From NCBI GenBank assembly GCA_018666775.1, contig JABIXC010000017.1:372001-436000 (forward strand): DNA of 64,000 nucleotides, read 5' to 3'. Every line of letters begins with the position of its first letter. Position 1 is the stretch's first letter. The translations under genes and the position numbers were made by a program. Source of the DNA: Rhodospirillales bacterium (lineage in GTDB: Bacteria; Pseudomonadota; Alphaproteobacteria; SMXQ01). Shown here one piece after another: positions 1 through 7,969 of this stretch. The notes beneath the pieces are model-generated. The model was not told the origin of the DNA. It saw only the letters and a program-made list of their open reading frames with translations, and ran no database searches.

Positions 1-360
1 CGTTATCACCGTGATCAAAAAGCCAAAGCCTTCGATAAAGCGGGTCAGAAGAAGCACAAAGGCGCTTTCGGTATAGGCACCAGCCAGCGCACCAAGCGCC
101 ATCAGGGCCATTCCCAAAAGGGCAGGCCTAATATGTCCCAAACGGTCTGAAACCAGACCAACAGCCATGCCGAAAATCATGCCGGTGGCCGAAAAAATAG
201 AAACCACCCAGCCAGCCCGCACCATATCCATGGCAAATTCCACGCGCATGGCAGGCAAGGCCGCAGGCACCTTGCCAATATGGGCCGCGCCAATGATGCC
301 GGCACCAAAGGCCGCAATAACGGCGAACCAGCGGGTCGCCTCAGAAGTTTGTTGGTTCAT
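1..360 (-). CDS. MFS transporter, N-terminal part (runs off the window)
   Basis: The first 120 residues of a major facilitator superfamily carrier are visible; the rest lies beyond the left edge. It begins at an ATG at 358-360 (MNQQTSEATRWF). Hydrophobic segments follow at about residues 11-33 and 48-68, and GLVSDRLGHIRPALLG near residues 68-83 matches the MFS loop 2-3 motif (G-x-x-x-D-R-x-G). Two more membrane segments start before the edge. MFS proteins move small solutes across the inner membrane with proton or solute gradients; the substrate cannot be told. The same-strand aldo/keto reductase lies 36 bases upstream, so the two may be co-transcribed. Confidence 0.85.
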   Translation of the reverse strand, partial: MNQQTSEATRWFAVIAAFGAGIIGAAHIGKVPAALPAMRVEFAMDMVRAGWVVSIFSATGMIFGMAVGLVSDRLGHIRPALLGMALMALGALAGAYTESAFVLLLTRFIEGFGFLITVIT

Positions 361-396
361 GGCGATCTTATTTGGCCGCTTTTTGCATGGGCTCCA

Positions 397-1389
397 CTAG
401 ATATTAACCGCCGCCATTTGGCGTTCTGGGTAGCGGGTTCCGGCGGCTGCACCGGGGGGGCAAATTTCGCCAATCAATGCCAATTCTTCGGCACTGAACT
501 GAACCTCCATTGCCGCCAGATTGTCTTCCAGATGATTGCGCGATTTTGACGATGGAATGGGAATGATGTCATCGCCTTGATGCAACAACCAGGCAATGGA
601 AAGGCATGGCAGGGAGATGCCCTTGGACTTGGCAATGTCATTCAACTTGTTCAAAAGAACGGCGTTGTGTTCCATGTTTTCACCCTGATAGCGCGGGCTT
701 TCACGCCGGCGATCATCTTCGGGAATATCATCGACCTTGAAAAACTGGCCCGAAAGAATGCCCCGGCCCAAAGGCGCATAAGCCATAAAGCCCATGCCAT
801 GTTTGCGCACCGCATCGATGTTGCCAAATTCTTCTGGATCGCGGGTAAACAGGGAATATTCGATCTGCAACGATGCTATCGGGTGCACCGCCCATGCCCG
901 TTTAATGGATTCTGGTGATGCTTCGGAAAGGGCGATGTAGCGGGTTTTGCCCTCTTTCACCATTTCCGCCAATGTGCCCACGGAATCTTCAATCGGGACA
1001 GAGGGGTCCACCCGTGACATGCACAGCACGTCCAGGCAGTCTATCTTCAGGCGCTGGAGGCTTTCTTCGCAGGTTTTGCGCAAATAATCCGCCGTCCCGG
1101 AACCGGATTTATCGCCCGGGTCCTTGGAACGCATGGAGCCGGTTTTGGAATGGATCACGACCTGATCGCGCTTTCCGGCAATGGCCTTGCCGATCAGGGT
1201 CTGGTTGTGCCCTTCGCCATATGAATGAGAGGTATCCAGGAAATTCACCCCCATATCCATGGCCCGATGAATGGTTGCAATGCATTCATCATCATCCTGG
1301 GCACCGTAACACCCAGACATAGACATGCAGCCAAGGCCCATGCGGGAAACCTGATAATCGGTGACACTGCCAAAGGGGATCATTTTCAT
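397..1389 (-). CDS. Aldo/keto reductase family protein with a missing catalytic His
   Basis: NADPH-dependent aldo/keto reductase fold (AKR), about 330 residues, the usual size. I chose the ATG at 1387-1389 because an AGAGG-like ribosome site sits just upstream and the family motif MKMIPFG..VSRMGLGCMSMSG begins there. The family tetrad Asp-Tyr-Lys-His is seen as D52, Y57 and K82, but the His position, normally within an HRVDP motif, reads C-M-S125-R-V-D-P, so Ser replaces His. The cofactor-side motifs (ALSEAS, IEYSLFTRDPE, YAPLGRG) are present. It resembles the AKR13 group (YajO/auxin-induced-like). Activity on carbonyls may be weakened or changed. The cytochrome b561 gene lies 86 bases upstream on the same strand. 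Confidence 0.9.
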   Translation of the reverse strand: MKMIPFGSVTDYQVSRMGLGCMSMSGCYGAQDDDECIATIHRAMDMGVNFLDTSHSYGEGHNQTLIGKAIAGKRDQVVIHSKTGSMRSKDPGDKSGSGTADYLRKTCEESLQRLKIDCLDVLCMSRVDPSVPIEDSVGTLAEMVKEGKTRYIALSEASPESIKRAWAVHPIASLQIEYSLFTRDPEEFGNIDAVRKHGMGFMAYAPLGRGILSGQFFKVDDIPEDDRRRESPRYQGENMEHNAVLLNKLNDIAKSKGISLPCLSIAWLLHQGDDIIPIPSSKSRNHLEDNLAAMEVQFSAEELALIGEICPPGAAAGTRYPERQMAAVNI

Positions 1390-1475
1390 AAAAATTTGCC
1401 TCTCAAATTTCGGACGCGGTTTGCGATGTGGCAAAACCCTATCCTGCCAGCAGAACCAAGGCAAGATGACTGATC

Positions 1476-2048
1476 TTATCGCCGTTTTTTACCCGTAATC
1501 ATGGACCAGATCAGGTTTTCGCCATGAAGCAGAGACGAAAGGATCACCCCACAAAAATGAATAGCAATCAGTGCCAGAAAACCACTGGCCAGCACCTCAT
1601 GGACCTCCAAAAGGGCTTTGCCAAGCGAGCGCCCGAAAATCGCTTTCAAAAACCCGAAAGGCCCGGCACCCCAGCTCATGCCGTAACCGATCACACCACT
1701 GCCCACGACCAAACAGAGGCCAAACAGCAGGACCATAATCATGGCCCCGGCTAAAGGGCTATGGCCCATGGTGTGGGCCGGCTTCAATGCCACCGTATCT
1801 TTCAAGTCATTGATCACCACCGTTGGGCCATGAACAAAATCTGTAAAACGGGCATGAACCGGGCCGATAAAGCCCCAACCAACGCGCAGCGCAACCAAAA
1901 GGCCAATGAAATAACCTGACCACACATGGGCCAGCATATAATGGTCTTCAGTGAACCAGGCGACCGTAAACAAAATTACAACCGTCCAATGGGAAAACCG
2001 CACATACGGGTCCCAGACCTTTACCTGAATTTCGCTATCTTCGCTCAA
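1476..2048 (-). CDS. Cytochrome b561-type membrane protein
   Basis: A 190-residue, four-helix membrane cytochrome b of the b561/Ni-Fe-hydrogenase b-subunit type. It starts with the typical segment KVWDPYVRFSHW, with His in FSHW. Further candidate haem-b ligands are H41 in AHVWSGY, the HEVLA His in the third part and HFCGV near residue 163. A basic tail (GKKRR) ends it. Such proteins pass electrons between quinone and a periplasmic or membrane partner; no partner dehydrogenase or c-type cytochrome is adjacent, so its role is open. The ATG is preceded by AGAGGC at a good distance. It is divergent from the amidohydrolase gene at 2236. Confidence 0.88.
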   Translation of the reverse strand: MSEDSEIQVKVWDPYVRFSHWTVVILFTVAWFTEDHYMLAHVWSGYFIGLLVALRVGWGFIGPVHARFTDFVHGPTVVINDLKDTVALKPAHTMGHSPLAGAMIMVLLFGLCLVVGSGVIGYGMSWGAGPFGFLKAIFGRSLGKALLEVHEVLASGFLALIAIHFCGVILSSLLHGENLIWSMITGKKRR

Positions 2049-2235
2049 CGTTGCCTCTGAAATTACAGATAATTATTGGCTGTATCAACTTTACTTTACC
2101 CAACCCCGGCCTTTGTGGCAAAATGCTTTCACTTCTAATCAATGAGAAGACTTATCAACTGCGTCTCGGGATTTTTACGGTGCCCGATGGGTCTCTGTTA
2201 GACCCACAAAAGAACCGACAATGGGAGGATTAAAA
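2049..2235. promoter_or_regulatory. Divergent intergenic region with a 7-bp inverted repeat
   Basis: This 187-base gap separates two divergent genes and must hold both promoters. A perfect inverted repeat, TGGGTCT-N5-AGACCCA, lies at 2188-2206, about 30 bases before the amidohydrolase start. It could be an operator or a 5' leader hairpin. GGGAGGA at 2223-2229 is the ribosome site for the start at 2236 and argues against the in-frame ATG at 2221, which it overlaps. Confidence 0.45.
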
Positions 2236-3693
2236 ATGCGCGAAATTCATACACTCAACAGCAAGTCTGCGGCCGTTAAAAAAGGGCTGGATTATCCGGT
2301 CATCGATGCCGATGCCCATGTTCTGGAATGTGAATGGGCCATCATGGATTACATCCGTGATATTGGCGGACCAAAGTTGGCCGAAAGGTTCGAAAAATCC
2401 GGTGGCCGGCCTGGTTACAACAAAAAACATCGTTCCATGTTCTGGGCGGCACCATCGGGTAAATACACCATTGATCGCGCCACCTGCATGCTGCCAAGGC
2501 TTTATGCGGACCGCCTGGAAGATGCGGGCATCGATTTTGCCATCGTCTACACCACCTATGGCATTTCCGCCAATCAGGTCCGTGATCCTGAAATGCGCCA
2601 GGTCCTTGCCCGGTCTTTGAACTCGCTCTATGCGGAAATGTTTGATGACGTCAAAGATCGCATGACGCCTTCGGCGGTGATCCCCACCTGGACCCCCGAA
2701 GAAGCCATTGAGGAACTTGAATTTGCAGCAGGCCTTGGGCTCAAGACCATCACCATTGCCGGTGAAGTTCGCGATGCGGTGCCCGAAGTTGCCGCCGTTG
2801 ATCCGGCCCTTGGTGAACTGACCCAGCGCATTACCTCCATCTGTATGGAACCGCGCGATGGCAATGATTACGATCCATTCTGGCAAAGATGTGTCGATCT
2901 TAAAATGATGCCTGCGGGCCATGCTGGTTCCCAAAAAAGCCAGCGTCGCCAATCGCCCAATGTTTATTCCTTCAATCGTTTGGGCACGTTCAGCGTCGGC
3001 AATGAATTCTTTGCGCGTTCCTTGTTTTTCTCTGGCGTTCTCCAACGGTTCCCCACGCTCAACTTTGCCTTTTTGGAAGGTGGCGTTGCATGGGCCTGTC
3101 AGCTTTATAACGATCTGATGGAAATCTATGAAAAGCGGAACCTTGACTGGATCTATGAACATCAGGACCCGTCAAAACTGGACGTCAAATTGATGGAAGA
3201 AATGTTCGATCGCTTTGGCCATCTTGATTATATGACCAAGGAAAAATGGGGTGCGTGTCAGGAACTGCCACAATCCCAAAAGATCGAAGACCGGCCCATG
3301 AATGATTTCGAAGCCAGCGGCGTCGAATCGCGCGAAGACATCCGCGATCAGTTTGTGCCCAATTTCTATTACGGTGCAGAAGCAGATGACAAAATGACCG
3401 CGCTGGCCTTTGATGAAAAGATCAACCATTTCGGCGTCAATCTAAAGGCTGTCTTCTCGTCAGATATTGGCCATTGGGATGTGCCTGATATGTCAGGTGT
3501 CTTGCAAGAAGCCTGGGAAATGGTTGAAAAAGGCACCATCAACGAAGACAACTTCAAAGACTTCGTCTTCACCAACACAGCAGAAATGCACGCCCAGATG
3601 GACCCCGATTTCTACAAGGGTACCGTGGTCGAAGATGCCGTCGCCAAGGTCATGGCGACCCACCAACGACCCGCAGCAAGCGCTGCTGAATAA
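2236..3693 (+). CDS. Large amidohydrolase-2 family metal-dependent hydrolase
   Basis: A 485-residue protein of the amidohydrolase-2 (ACMSD/TIM-barrel) family, longer than the usual 300-400. The metal site segment reads IDADAH near residues 22-27 in place of the usual D-x-H-x-H, so the first His is Asp, a recognised variant. Further family signatures are GHAGS, FPTLNFAFLEGGVAWA and FSSDIGHWDVPDM near residue 410, the last carrying the metal-binding Asp. Members hydrolyse or decarboxylate ring-derived acids; the substrate here is unknown. The start at 2236 is set by GGGAGGA six bases upstream. A strong terminator follows. The SDR beyond it is convergent, so this gene is likely monocistronic. 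Confidence 0.9.
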   Translation: MREIHTLNSKSAAVKKGLDYPVIDADAHVLECEWAIMDYIRDIGGPKLAERFEKSGGRPGYNKKHRSMFWAAPSGKYTIDRATCMLPRLYADRLEDAGIDFAIVYTTYGISANQVRDPEMRQVLARSLNSLYAEMFDDVKDRMTPSAVIPTWTPEEAIEELEFAAGLGLKTITIAGEVRDAVPEVAAVDPALGELTQRITSICMEPRDGNDYDPFWQRCVDLKMMPAGHAGSQKSQRRQSPNVYSFNRLGTFSVGNEFFARSLFFSGVLQRFPTLNFAFLEGGVAWACQLYNDLMEIYEKRNLDWIYEHQDPSKLDVKLMEEMFDRFGHLDYMTKEKWGACQELPQSQKIEDRPMNDFEASGVESREDIRDQFVPNFYYGAEADDKMTALAFDEKINHFGVNLKAVFSSDIGHWDVPDMSGVLQEAWEMVEKGTINEDNFKDFVFTNTAEMHAQMDPDFYKGTVVEDAVAKVMATHQRPAASAAE

Positions 3694-3713
3694 GACGATT
3701 TGATCCTACCAAC

Positions 3714-3747
3714 CCCCGCGGGCCAAATGGTTCGCGGGGATTTTTTT
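3714..3747. terminator. Rho-independent terminator
   Basis: CCCCGCG at 3714-3720 pairs with CGCGGGG at 3733-3739 and is followed by seven T residues, 21 bases after the amidohydrolase stop. On the other strand the T tract is absent, so it serves mainly the plus-strand gene. Confidence 0.9.
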
Positions 3748-3751
3748 ATAT

Positions 3752-4585
3752 TTATTCCATGCCACGAAACGATGCTGGCTCGACGCACGCACCGGCGGCA
3801 TCATCGGGAGACAGGGCATCATCCCAAAGGCTGCCGTTGTATCGCGCACCCGTAACAGCATCTGAATTTTTAGAACACAGCCACACCAGAACCGGGTTCA
3901 TGACATCGACGGGCAAATAATTTCGGCCCGGTTTTACTTCACGTTCAGGATCAGAATCGCACGCTCCACCGGGTAACAAGGCATTACACGTCACCCCGGT
4001 ATTGGCGAGGTCTTTGGCCCAGATCCAGGTTTCTGCATCAACGGCCGCCTTGGTAACACCATAGGGGCTGTTTTTTGTGCCATAAAAATTATGCACTGAT
4101 GTTGTCAGGTTGATGATCTTGCCAAACCCCTGATCGATCAAATACGGCGCACACGTTCGCGCCATAAAAAAGGTGCCGGTCACATTAACCTCTACCGTTT
4201 GTTTATAAATATCAGGAGGGGTTTCCCAGAACAAAAATGAATTGCCAGAAGCCGGCAACCCCGGCCCACGATGGAGCCTGCGCGCATTGTTGATCAACAC
4301 ATCCAGGCCACCAAACCCATCAAGGGTTTGGGCCAGACAATTTTCGCAAGATTTAAGGTCCGTGATGTCGGTTTCGACAACCAACGCCCGTCCCTTTCCG
4401 ACTGCACTTTTAATTTCTTCTGCCACACCATTCAGGGCATCAATGTCTGGCGCTGCCAGCACAACCCGGGCACCGGTTTTGGCCAAAGCCACGACCATTG
4501 AACGGCCAAGCCCCCGGCTGGCGCCAGTCATAATGACAACCCGACCATCAAGGTCAATATCTGGTAATTTAAGTTCTTCGCTCAT
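3752..4585 (-). CDS. SDR family oxidoreductase
   Basis: Classical short-chain dehydrogenase/reductase of 277 residues. The nucleotide motif T20-GASRGLG is clear. NNARR at 99-103 replaces the usual NNAG. The catalytic residues are S163, Y175 and K179 (Y-G-V-T-K). The C-terminal 60 residues extend beyond the core and carry VCSKNSDAVTGARYNG. SDRs oxidise or reduce alcohol/carbonyl groups with NAD(P)H; the substrate is not evident. It is convergent with the amidohydrolase gene and divergent from the LpxR-like gene. It may act in the same unknown catabolic programme as the neighbouring oxidoreductases (inference). Confidence 0.92.
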   Translation of the reverse strand: MSEELKLPDIDLDGRVVIMTGASRGLGRSMVVALAKTGARVVLAAPDIDALNGVAEEIKSAVGKGRALVVETDITDLKSCENCLAQTLDGFGGLDVLINNARRLHRGPGLPASGNSFLFWETPPDIYKQTVEVNVTGTFFMARTCAPYLIDQGFGKIINLTTSVHNFYGTKNSPYGVTKAAVDAETWIWAKDLANTGVTCNALLPGGACDSDPEREVKPGRNYLPVDVMNPVLVWLCSKNSDAVTGARYNGSLWDDALSPDDAAGACVEPASFRGME

Positions 4586-4664
4586 GTGATGATTTTTCCC
4601 TGTAATTTTTTCTGACTATAGGTCGGCGCTGGCAATGTGGAAAGAGCGGGTCTATCGTTTGCAC

Positions 4665-5681
4665 ATGATCAGAAAACATTTTTTGAGCCCGTGTCTTGGC
4701 TTATTCGTCCTGTTGGCGACCCTGTCCCCAGCTTGCGCGCAATCCCCTGTTCCCGCCCCGGATCAGCGCGGCAGTTTTTCTGTCTTGATTGAAAACGATG
4801 CCCTGAACGGCACGGACCGCCATTACACCAATGGGCTTAAGCTCACCTGGTTATCCGCCGAAGATGATCTGCCCGAGTTCGGCCACTGGTTAGCCAAAAA
4901 CCTGCCATTGCTATCAAACCGGGGGCGCAAACGCATTGGCTATGCGTTGGGCCAGAACATGTACACGCCCGCAAATATTTCCGTTGATACCCTGCAACCA
5001 AATGAACGCCCCTATGCGGGCTGGCTTTATGGCGAAGTTGGCATTGTTTCAGAAACCGGGTCACGCCTTGATAACGCGACCCTTTCCTTTGGGGTGGTAG
5101 GCCCACTGTCTCAGGCCCAAAACACCCAAGAGGTCTGGCACAAATTGTTTGACCTCAACCGCCCCCGTGGCTGGGCCCATCAACTGAATAATGAACCGAC
5201 GCTAAACCTTACGGTGGAACGGAAATGGCGCAACATCTGGCCGCATTCGTCATATTTGTTCGGGCTTGATGGGGATGTAACCCCCCATGTAGGCGCTGCC
5301 CTTGGTAATGTTTTTACCCATGGGGCTGGCGGAATCACGCTGCGCATTGGCCAAAATCTGCGCAATGATTTTGGCCCACCTCGCATTCGGCCATCCCAAC
5401 CGGGATCAAGCCATTTCACACCGTGGGATGATTTTGGATGGTACCTGTTTGCCGGGGTCGAAGGCCGGTTGGTTTTGCGCAACATGTTTCTCGATGGCAA
5501 CACATTTTCAAACAGCCAAAGCGTTGATAAAAAAACCTTGGTCGGTGATGCCCAATTGGGCGTCGCCTTGGTCTTTTCACGCTTTCGTCTGGCCTTCACC
5601 CAGGTCTTTCGCAGCATTGAATACGTTGGACAGGCAAATGCCGACCGCTTCGCAGCCGTCAGTCTGACCGCACGGTTTTAA
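4665..5681 (+). CDS. LpxR-like outer-membrane lipid A deacylase (DUF2219)
   Basis: Predicted outer-membrane beta-barrel of the DUF2219/LpxR family, which removes the 3'-acyloxyacyl chain of lipid A. The ATG at 4665 gives a clean signal peptide (hydrophobic core then ACAQ/S); an in-frame ATG at 4635 would add ten residues. Family landmarks are ENDALNGTDRHYTNG after the signal, ERPYAGW, and GPLSQAQNTQEVWHKLF, which contain the Asn-Asp, Thr and His positions used by LpxR. Alternating hydrophobic strands and a C-terminal Phe fit a Bam-assembled barrel. It ends directly against the convergent dioxygenase gene. Enzyme activity is inferred from family. Confidence 0.85.
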   Translation: MIRKHFLSPCLGLFVLLATLSPACAQSPVPAPDQRGSFSVLIENDALNGTDRHYTNGLKLTWLSAEDDLPEFGHWLAKNLPLLSNRGRKRIGYALGQNMYTPANISVDTLQPNERPYAGWLYGEVGIVSETGSRLDNATLSFGVVGPLSQAQNTQEVWHKLFDLNRPRGWAHQLNNEPTLNLTVERKWRNIWPHSSYLFGLDGDVTPHVGAALGNVFTHGAGGITLRIGQNLRNDFGPPRIRPSQPGSSHFTPWDDFGWYLFAGVEGRLVLRNMFLDGNTFSNSQSVDKKTLVGDAQLGVALVFSRFRLAFTQVFRSIEYVGQANADRFAAVSLTARF

Positions 5682-6557
5682 CTAAGCGACTTGTTTAGCA
5701 AAGCTGCGGTCACCGGCAACGACGGTGCGGTGCATGCGACGCAGGGTGGCATAGCCGCCAACGGCGCGGTGGCACAAACAACGATTATCCCACATCACAA
5801 CATCACCGGTTTTGTATTTATGGCGGTAATGATAGGAACGTTTTCTATCCGTGATATAGGGAAATAGCGCATCCAGAATGGGGTCTGCTTCGGCTTCATC
5901 CATGCCTTTAATGCCAATGGTAAAGCGTGGGCTGCAATACAGCGCCTTTCTGCCCGTCACCGGATGGGTCAGCACCAAGGGCTGGACCACTTCGTGACGG
6001 TTTTTGGCCTGTAATTCATAGAAATCTTTTGCCCCCGGGCGCGATGGTGAAATGGTCACCCGTTTGTTCACGGTCTTTGAGACATGGTGGATGGCATAGA
6101 GACCATCGATTTTTTGTTTTAAATCTTCGGGCAGCGCGTCATAGACCGCATACATATTACAAAATTCTGTATCCCCACCCTTTTCCGGGTTGGTCACCGA
6201 TTGCAAGATTGTGATCATCGATGGGACGTCATGATGGGAAGAATCTGAATGCCAGAAATCACCACCATCCACCACGCCAACGGCGGTGCCGTCTTCGCGT
6301 ATTTCGTTGGAAAGGATCATGACATTGCGACTGTCTTCGGACGTGTGATCCACATTGTCTGGAATTTCCAAATCGCCGAACTGTTTGGAAAAGGCGACCT
6401 GTTCGAGGGGGCTCATATTTTGATCGCGGATCACCAGAACCTGATAGCGAAGAAAGGCATCGCGCAGGCCTTCAAGGGTTTCCCCATTTAGGGGCTGGGA
6501 TAAATTGATCCCGGTTACCTCTGCGCCAAGAATATCTGAAACTGGTGTTACCTTCAT
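5682..6557 (-). CDS. TauD/TfdA family Fe(II)/2-oxoglutarate dioxygenase
   Basis: A 291-residue non-haem iron dioxygenase of the TauD/TfdA family. The iron triad is visible: H103-x-D105 in the WHSDSSHHD segment and H263 in NRCLCHRAVGGY. Arginines in TLRRMHRTVV (R274, R277) fit 2-oxoglutarate binding. The family hydroxylates sulfonates, aryloxy acids or other small molecules next to a leaving group. No sulfonate transporter is adjacent. The stop codon abuts the stop of the LpxR-like gene with no spacer. The 113-base AT-rich gap upstream separates it from the next SDR. Confidence 0.92.
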   Translation of the reverse strand: MKVTPVSDILGAEVTGINLSQPLNGETLEGLRDAFLRYQVLVIRDQNMSPLEQVAFSKQFGDLEIPDNVDHTSEDSRNVMILSNEIREDGTAVGVVDGGDFWHSDSSHHDVPSMITILQSVTNPEKGGDTEFCNMYAVYDALPEDLKQKIDGLYAIHHVSKTVNKRVTISPSRPGAKDFYELQAKNRHEVVQPLVLTHPVTGRKALYCSPRFTIGIKGMDEAEADPILDALFPYITDRKRSYHYRHKYKTGDVVMWDNRCLCHRAVGGYATLRRMHRTVVAGDRSFAKQVA

Positions 6558-6670
6558 GGGGACTCCGCTTAATACAAATAACTTTGAAGTCTAATTATAA
6601 ATTTACCGCGAACACACGTCAAATAGACCGAATAATATGGCTATAAAACAATAGGTTGGGGATTCCAGCC

Positions 6671-7420
6671 TTAATGCATGGCCGCCCCGCCGTCGACCAA
6701 CATGGTCTGGCCGGTCATGAAATCACTGTCATGGGATGCCAGAAACACCATGGCCCCGGTCAGATCATCGGGAAGCTGGTGGCGTTTGAAACACCGCGTA
6801 TTGGGTGTTGTGGAATTAATATATTCTTCCTTGTTTTCCACCCCTTCAGACATCGTCATGCCCGGTGCCAGGGCATTGACGCCAATGTTGTCAGCGCCCA
6901 ATTCCCGGGCCATCACACGGGTCATGGCGATCACCGCACCCTTTGAGGCAACATAATGACACAGTCCAGGCGACCCCTTGAACACGGTGCCAGAGGCAAT
7001 ATTGATGATTTTGCCATATTTTTGCTTGCGCATTTCCGGGACCACGGCCTTCACGCATTCAAACACGCCCCGGGTATTAACATTCATCACCTTGTCCCAT
7101 TCATCGGACGTAATATCCATGAAATGGCCCCGCTCCAGCACTGAAAAAACGGCAGCATTGTTGGCCAAAACATCCACATGACCAAAAGCATCAACGGTTT
7201 GGGCCACCATATCTGCCACAGCCTTGGTATCCGTCACATCGGCTGTCAGGCCGATGGCCTCGCCGCCTTGTTGTTTGATGATCTCTACCGTCCGTGTGGG
7301 GTCCAGAATGTCCACAGCTGCAACGCGTGCACCCTCTTCTGCCAAAGATTTGGCATAAGCAACGCCAATCCCTTGTCCTGCACCAGTAACAATCGCAACG
7401 CGTCCATCAAGCCTACCCAT
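6671..7420 (-). CDS. SDR family oxidoreductase (FabG-like)
   Basis: Classical 249-residue short-chain dehydrogenase. Seen are the cofactor motif TGAGQGIG (12-19), NNAA (88-91), and catalytic S143, Y156 and K160 (Y-V-A-S-K). D37 after the second strand favours NAD(H) over NADP(H). The start at 7420 is preceded by AAGGGGAAG; the open frame extends upstream but without a ribosome site. It diverges from a VOC protein gene across 77 bases, suggesting shared regulation with the VOC/2-hydroxyacid dehydrogenase pair. The substrate is unknown. Confidence 0.92.
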   Translation of the reverse strand: MGRLDGRVAIVTGAGQGIGVAYAKSLAEEGARVAAVDILDPTRTVEIIKQQGGEAIGLTADVTDTKAVADMVAQTVDAFGHVDVLANNAAVFSVLERGHFMDITSDEWDKVMNVNTRGVFECVKAVVPEMRKQKYGKIINIASGTVFKGSPGLCHYVASKGAVIAMTRVMARELGADNIGVNALAPGMTMSEGVENKEEYINSTTPNTRCFKRHQLPDDLTGAMVFLASHDSDFMTGQTMLVDGGAAMH

Positions 7421-7497
7421 AATATACTTCCCCTTATTTAATCCTGTTGGTTTTGCCCTATAATACACGATAACAAAGATAAAATTGGGAGGAAAAA

Positions 7498-7908
7498 ATG
7501 ACCATAGAGCCACAGGGAATTCTTCATTTCACCATTGGCGTCACCGATCTGGACCGGGCGTCCGATTTTTATCAAAATGTCGTCGGTTGCAAACTGGTTC
7601 GGGTGAACAAGAAAAACACCATGGCCTTCATGTCTGCGGGCAATGATTATTTCGTGCTGACCAATACAGGCCGCCATGTTCGCCCCAATGATGATGGCGA
7701 CACCGTGTTTCACCATTCTTTTATTGTAAAACCCGAAGATTACGATCATGCCGTTTCCTTTGTTGAATCCCATGACATCGAAACCATGGTGCCCATTGGA
7801 AAGCTGGACCAGCACAACACCTTTCCCGGCCGGCATATCTATTTCTATGATCCAGATGGCAATGGTGTTGAAATCACTGAATGCACTGGCCCTGCAGCGG
7901 GGCTATAA
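7498..7908 (+). CDS. VOC (glyoxalase/bleomycin resistance/dioxygenase) family protein
   Basis: A 136-residue single-module vicinal-oxygen-chelate protein. It opens with ILHFTIGVTDLDRASDFYQ, the first beta-alpha-beta unit with a candidate metal His (HF), and ends with GRHIYFYDPDGNGVEITE, carrying the typical Glu ligand. VOC members isomerise, cleave or sequester small molecules through a bound divalent metal. GGGAGGA lies seven bases before the ATG. A 2-hydroxyacid dehydrogenase starts 61 bases downstream on the same strand, so the two are probably one transcript. Confidence 0.9.
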   Translation: MTIEPQGILHFTIGVTDLDRASDFYQNVVGCKLVRVNKKNTMAFMSAGNDYFVLTNTGRHVRPNDDGDTVFHHSFIVKPEDYDHAVSFVESHDIETMVPIGKLDQHNTFPGRHIYFYDPDGNGVEITECTGPAAGL

Positions 7909-7969
7909 TAAATATTCGGGTATGCGAAACGCAGCCCATATAAAAAACGAACAAACAGGGAGTCCCCAC

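Noticed and set aside
2230-3162. Long minus-strand open frame of about 310 codons inside the amidohydrolase gene
   Set aside because: It mirrors the coding strand of the amidohydrolase, lacks a ribosome site and has no family motif; it is an antisense shadow.
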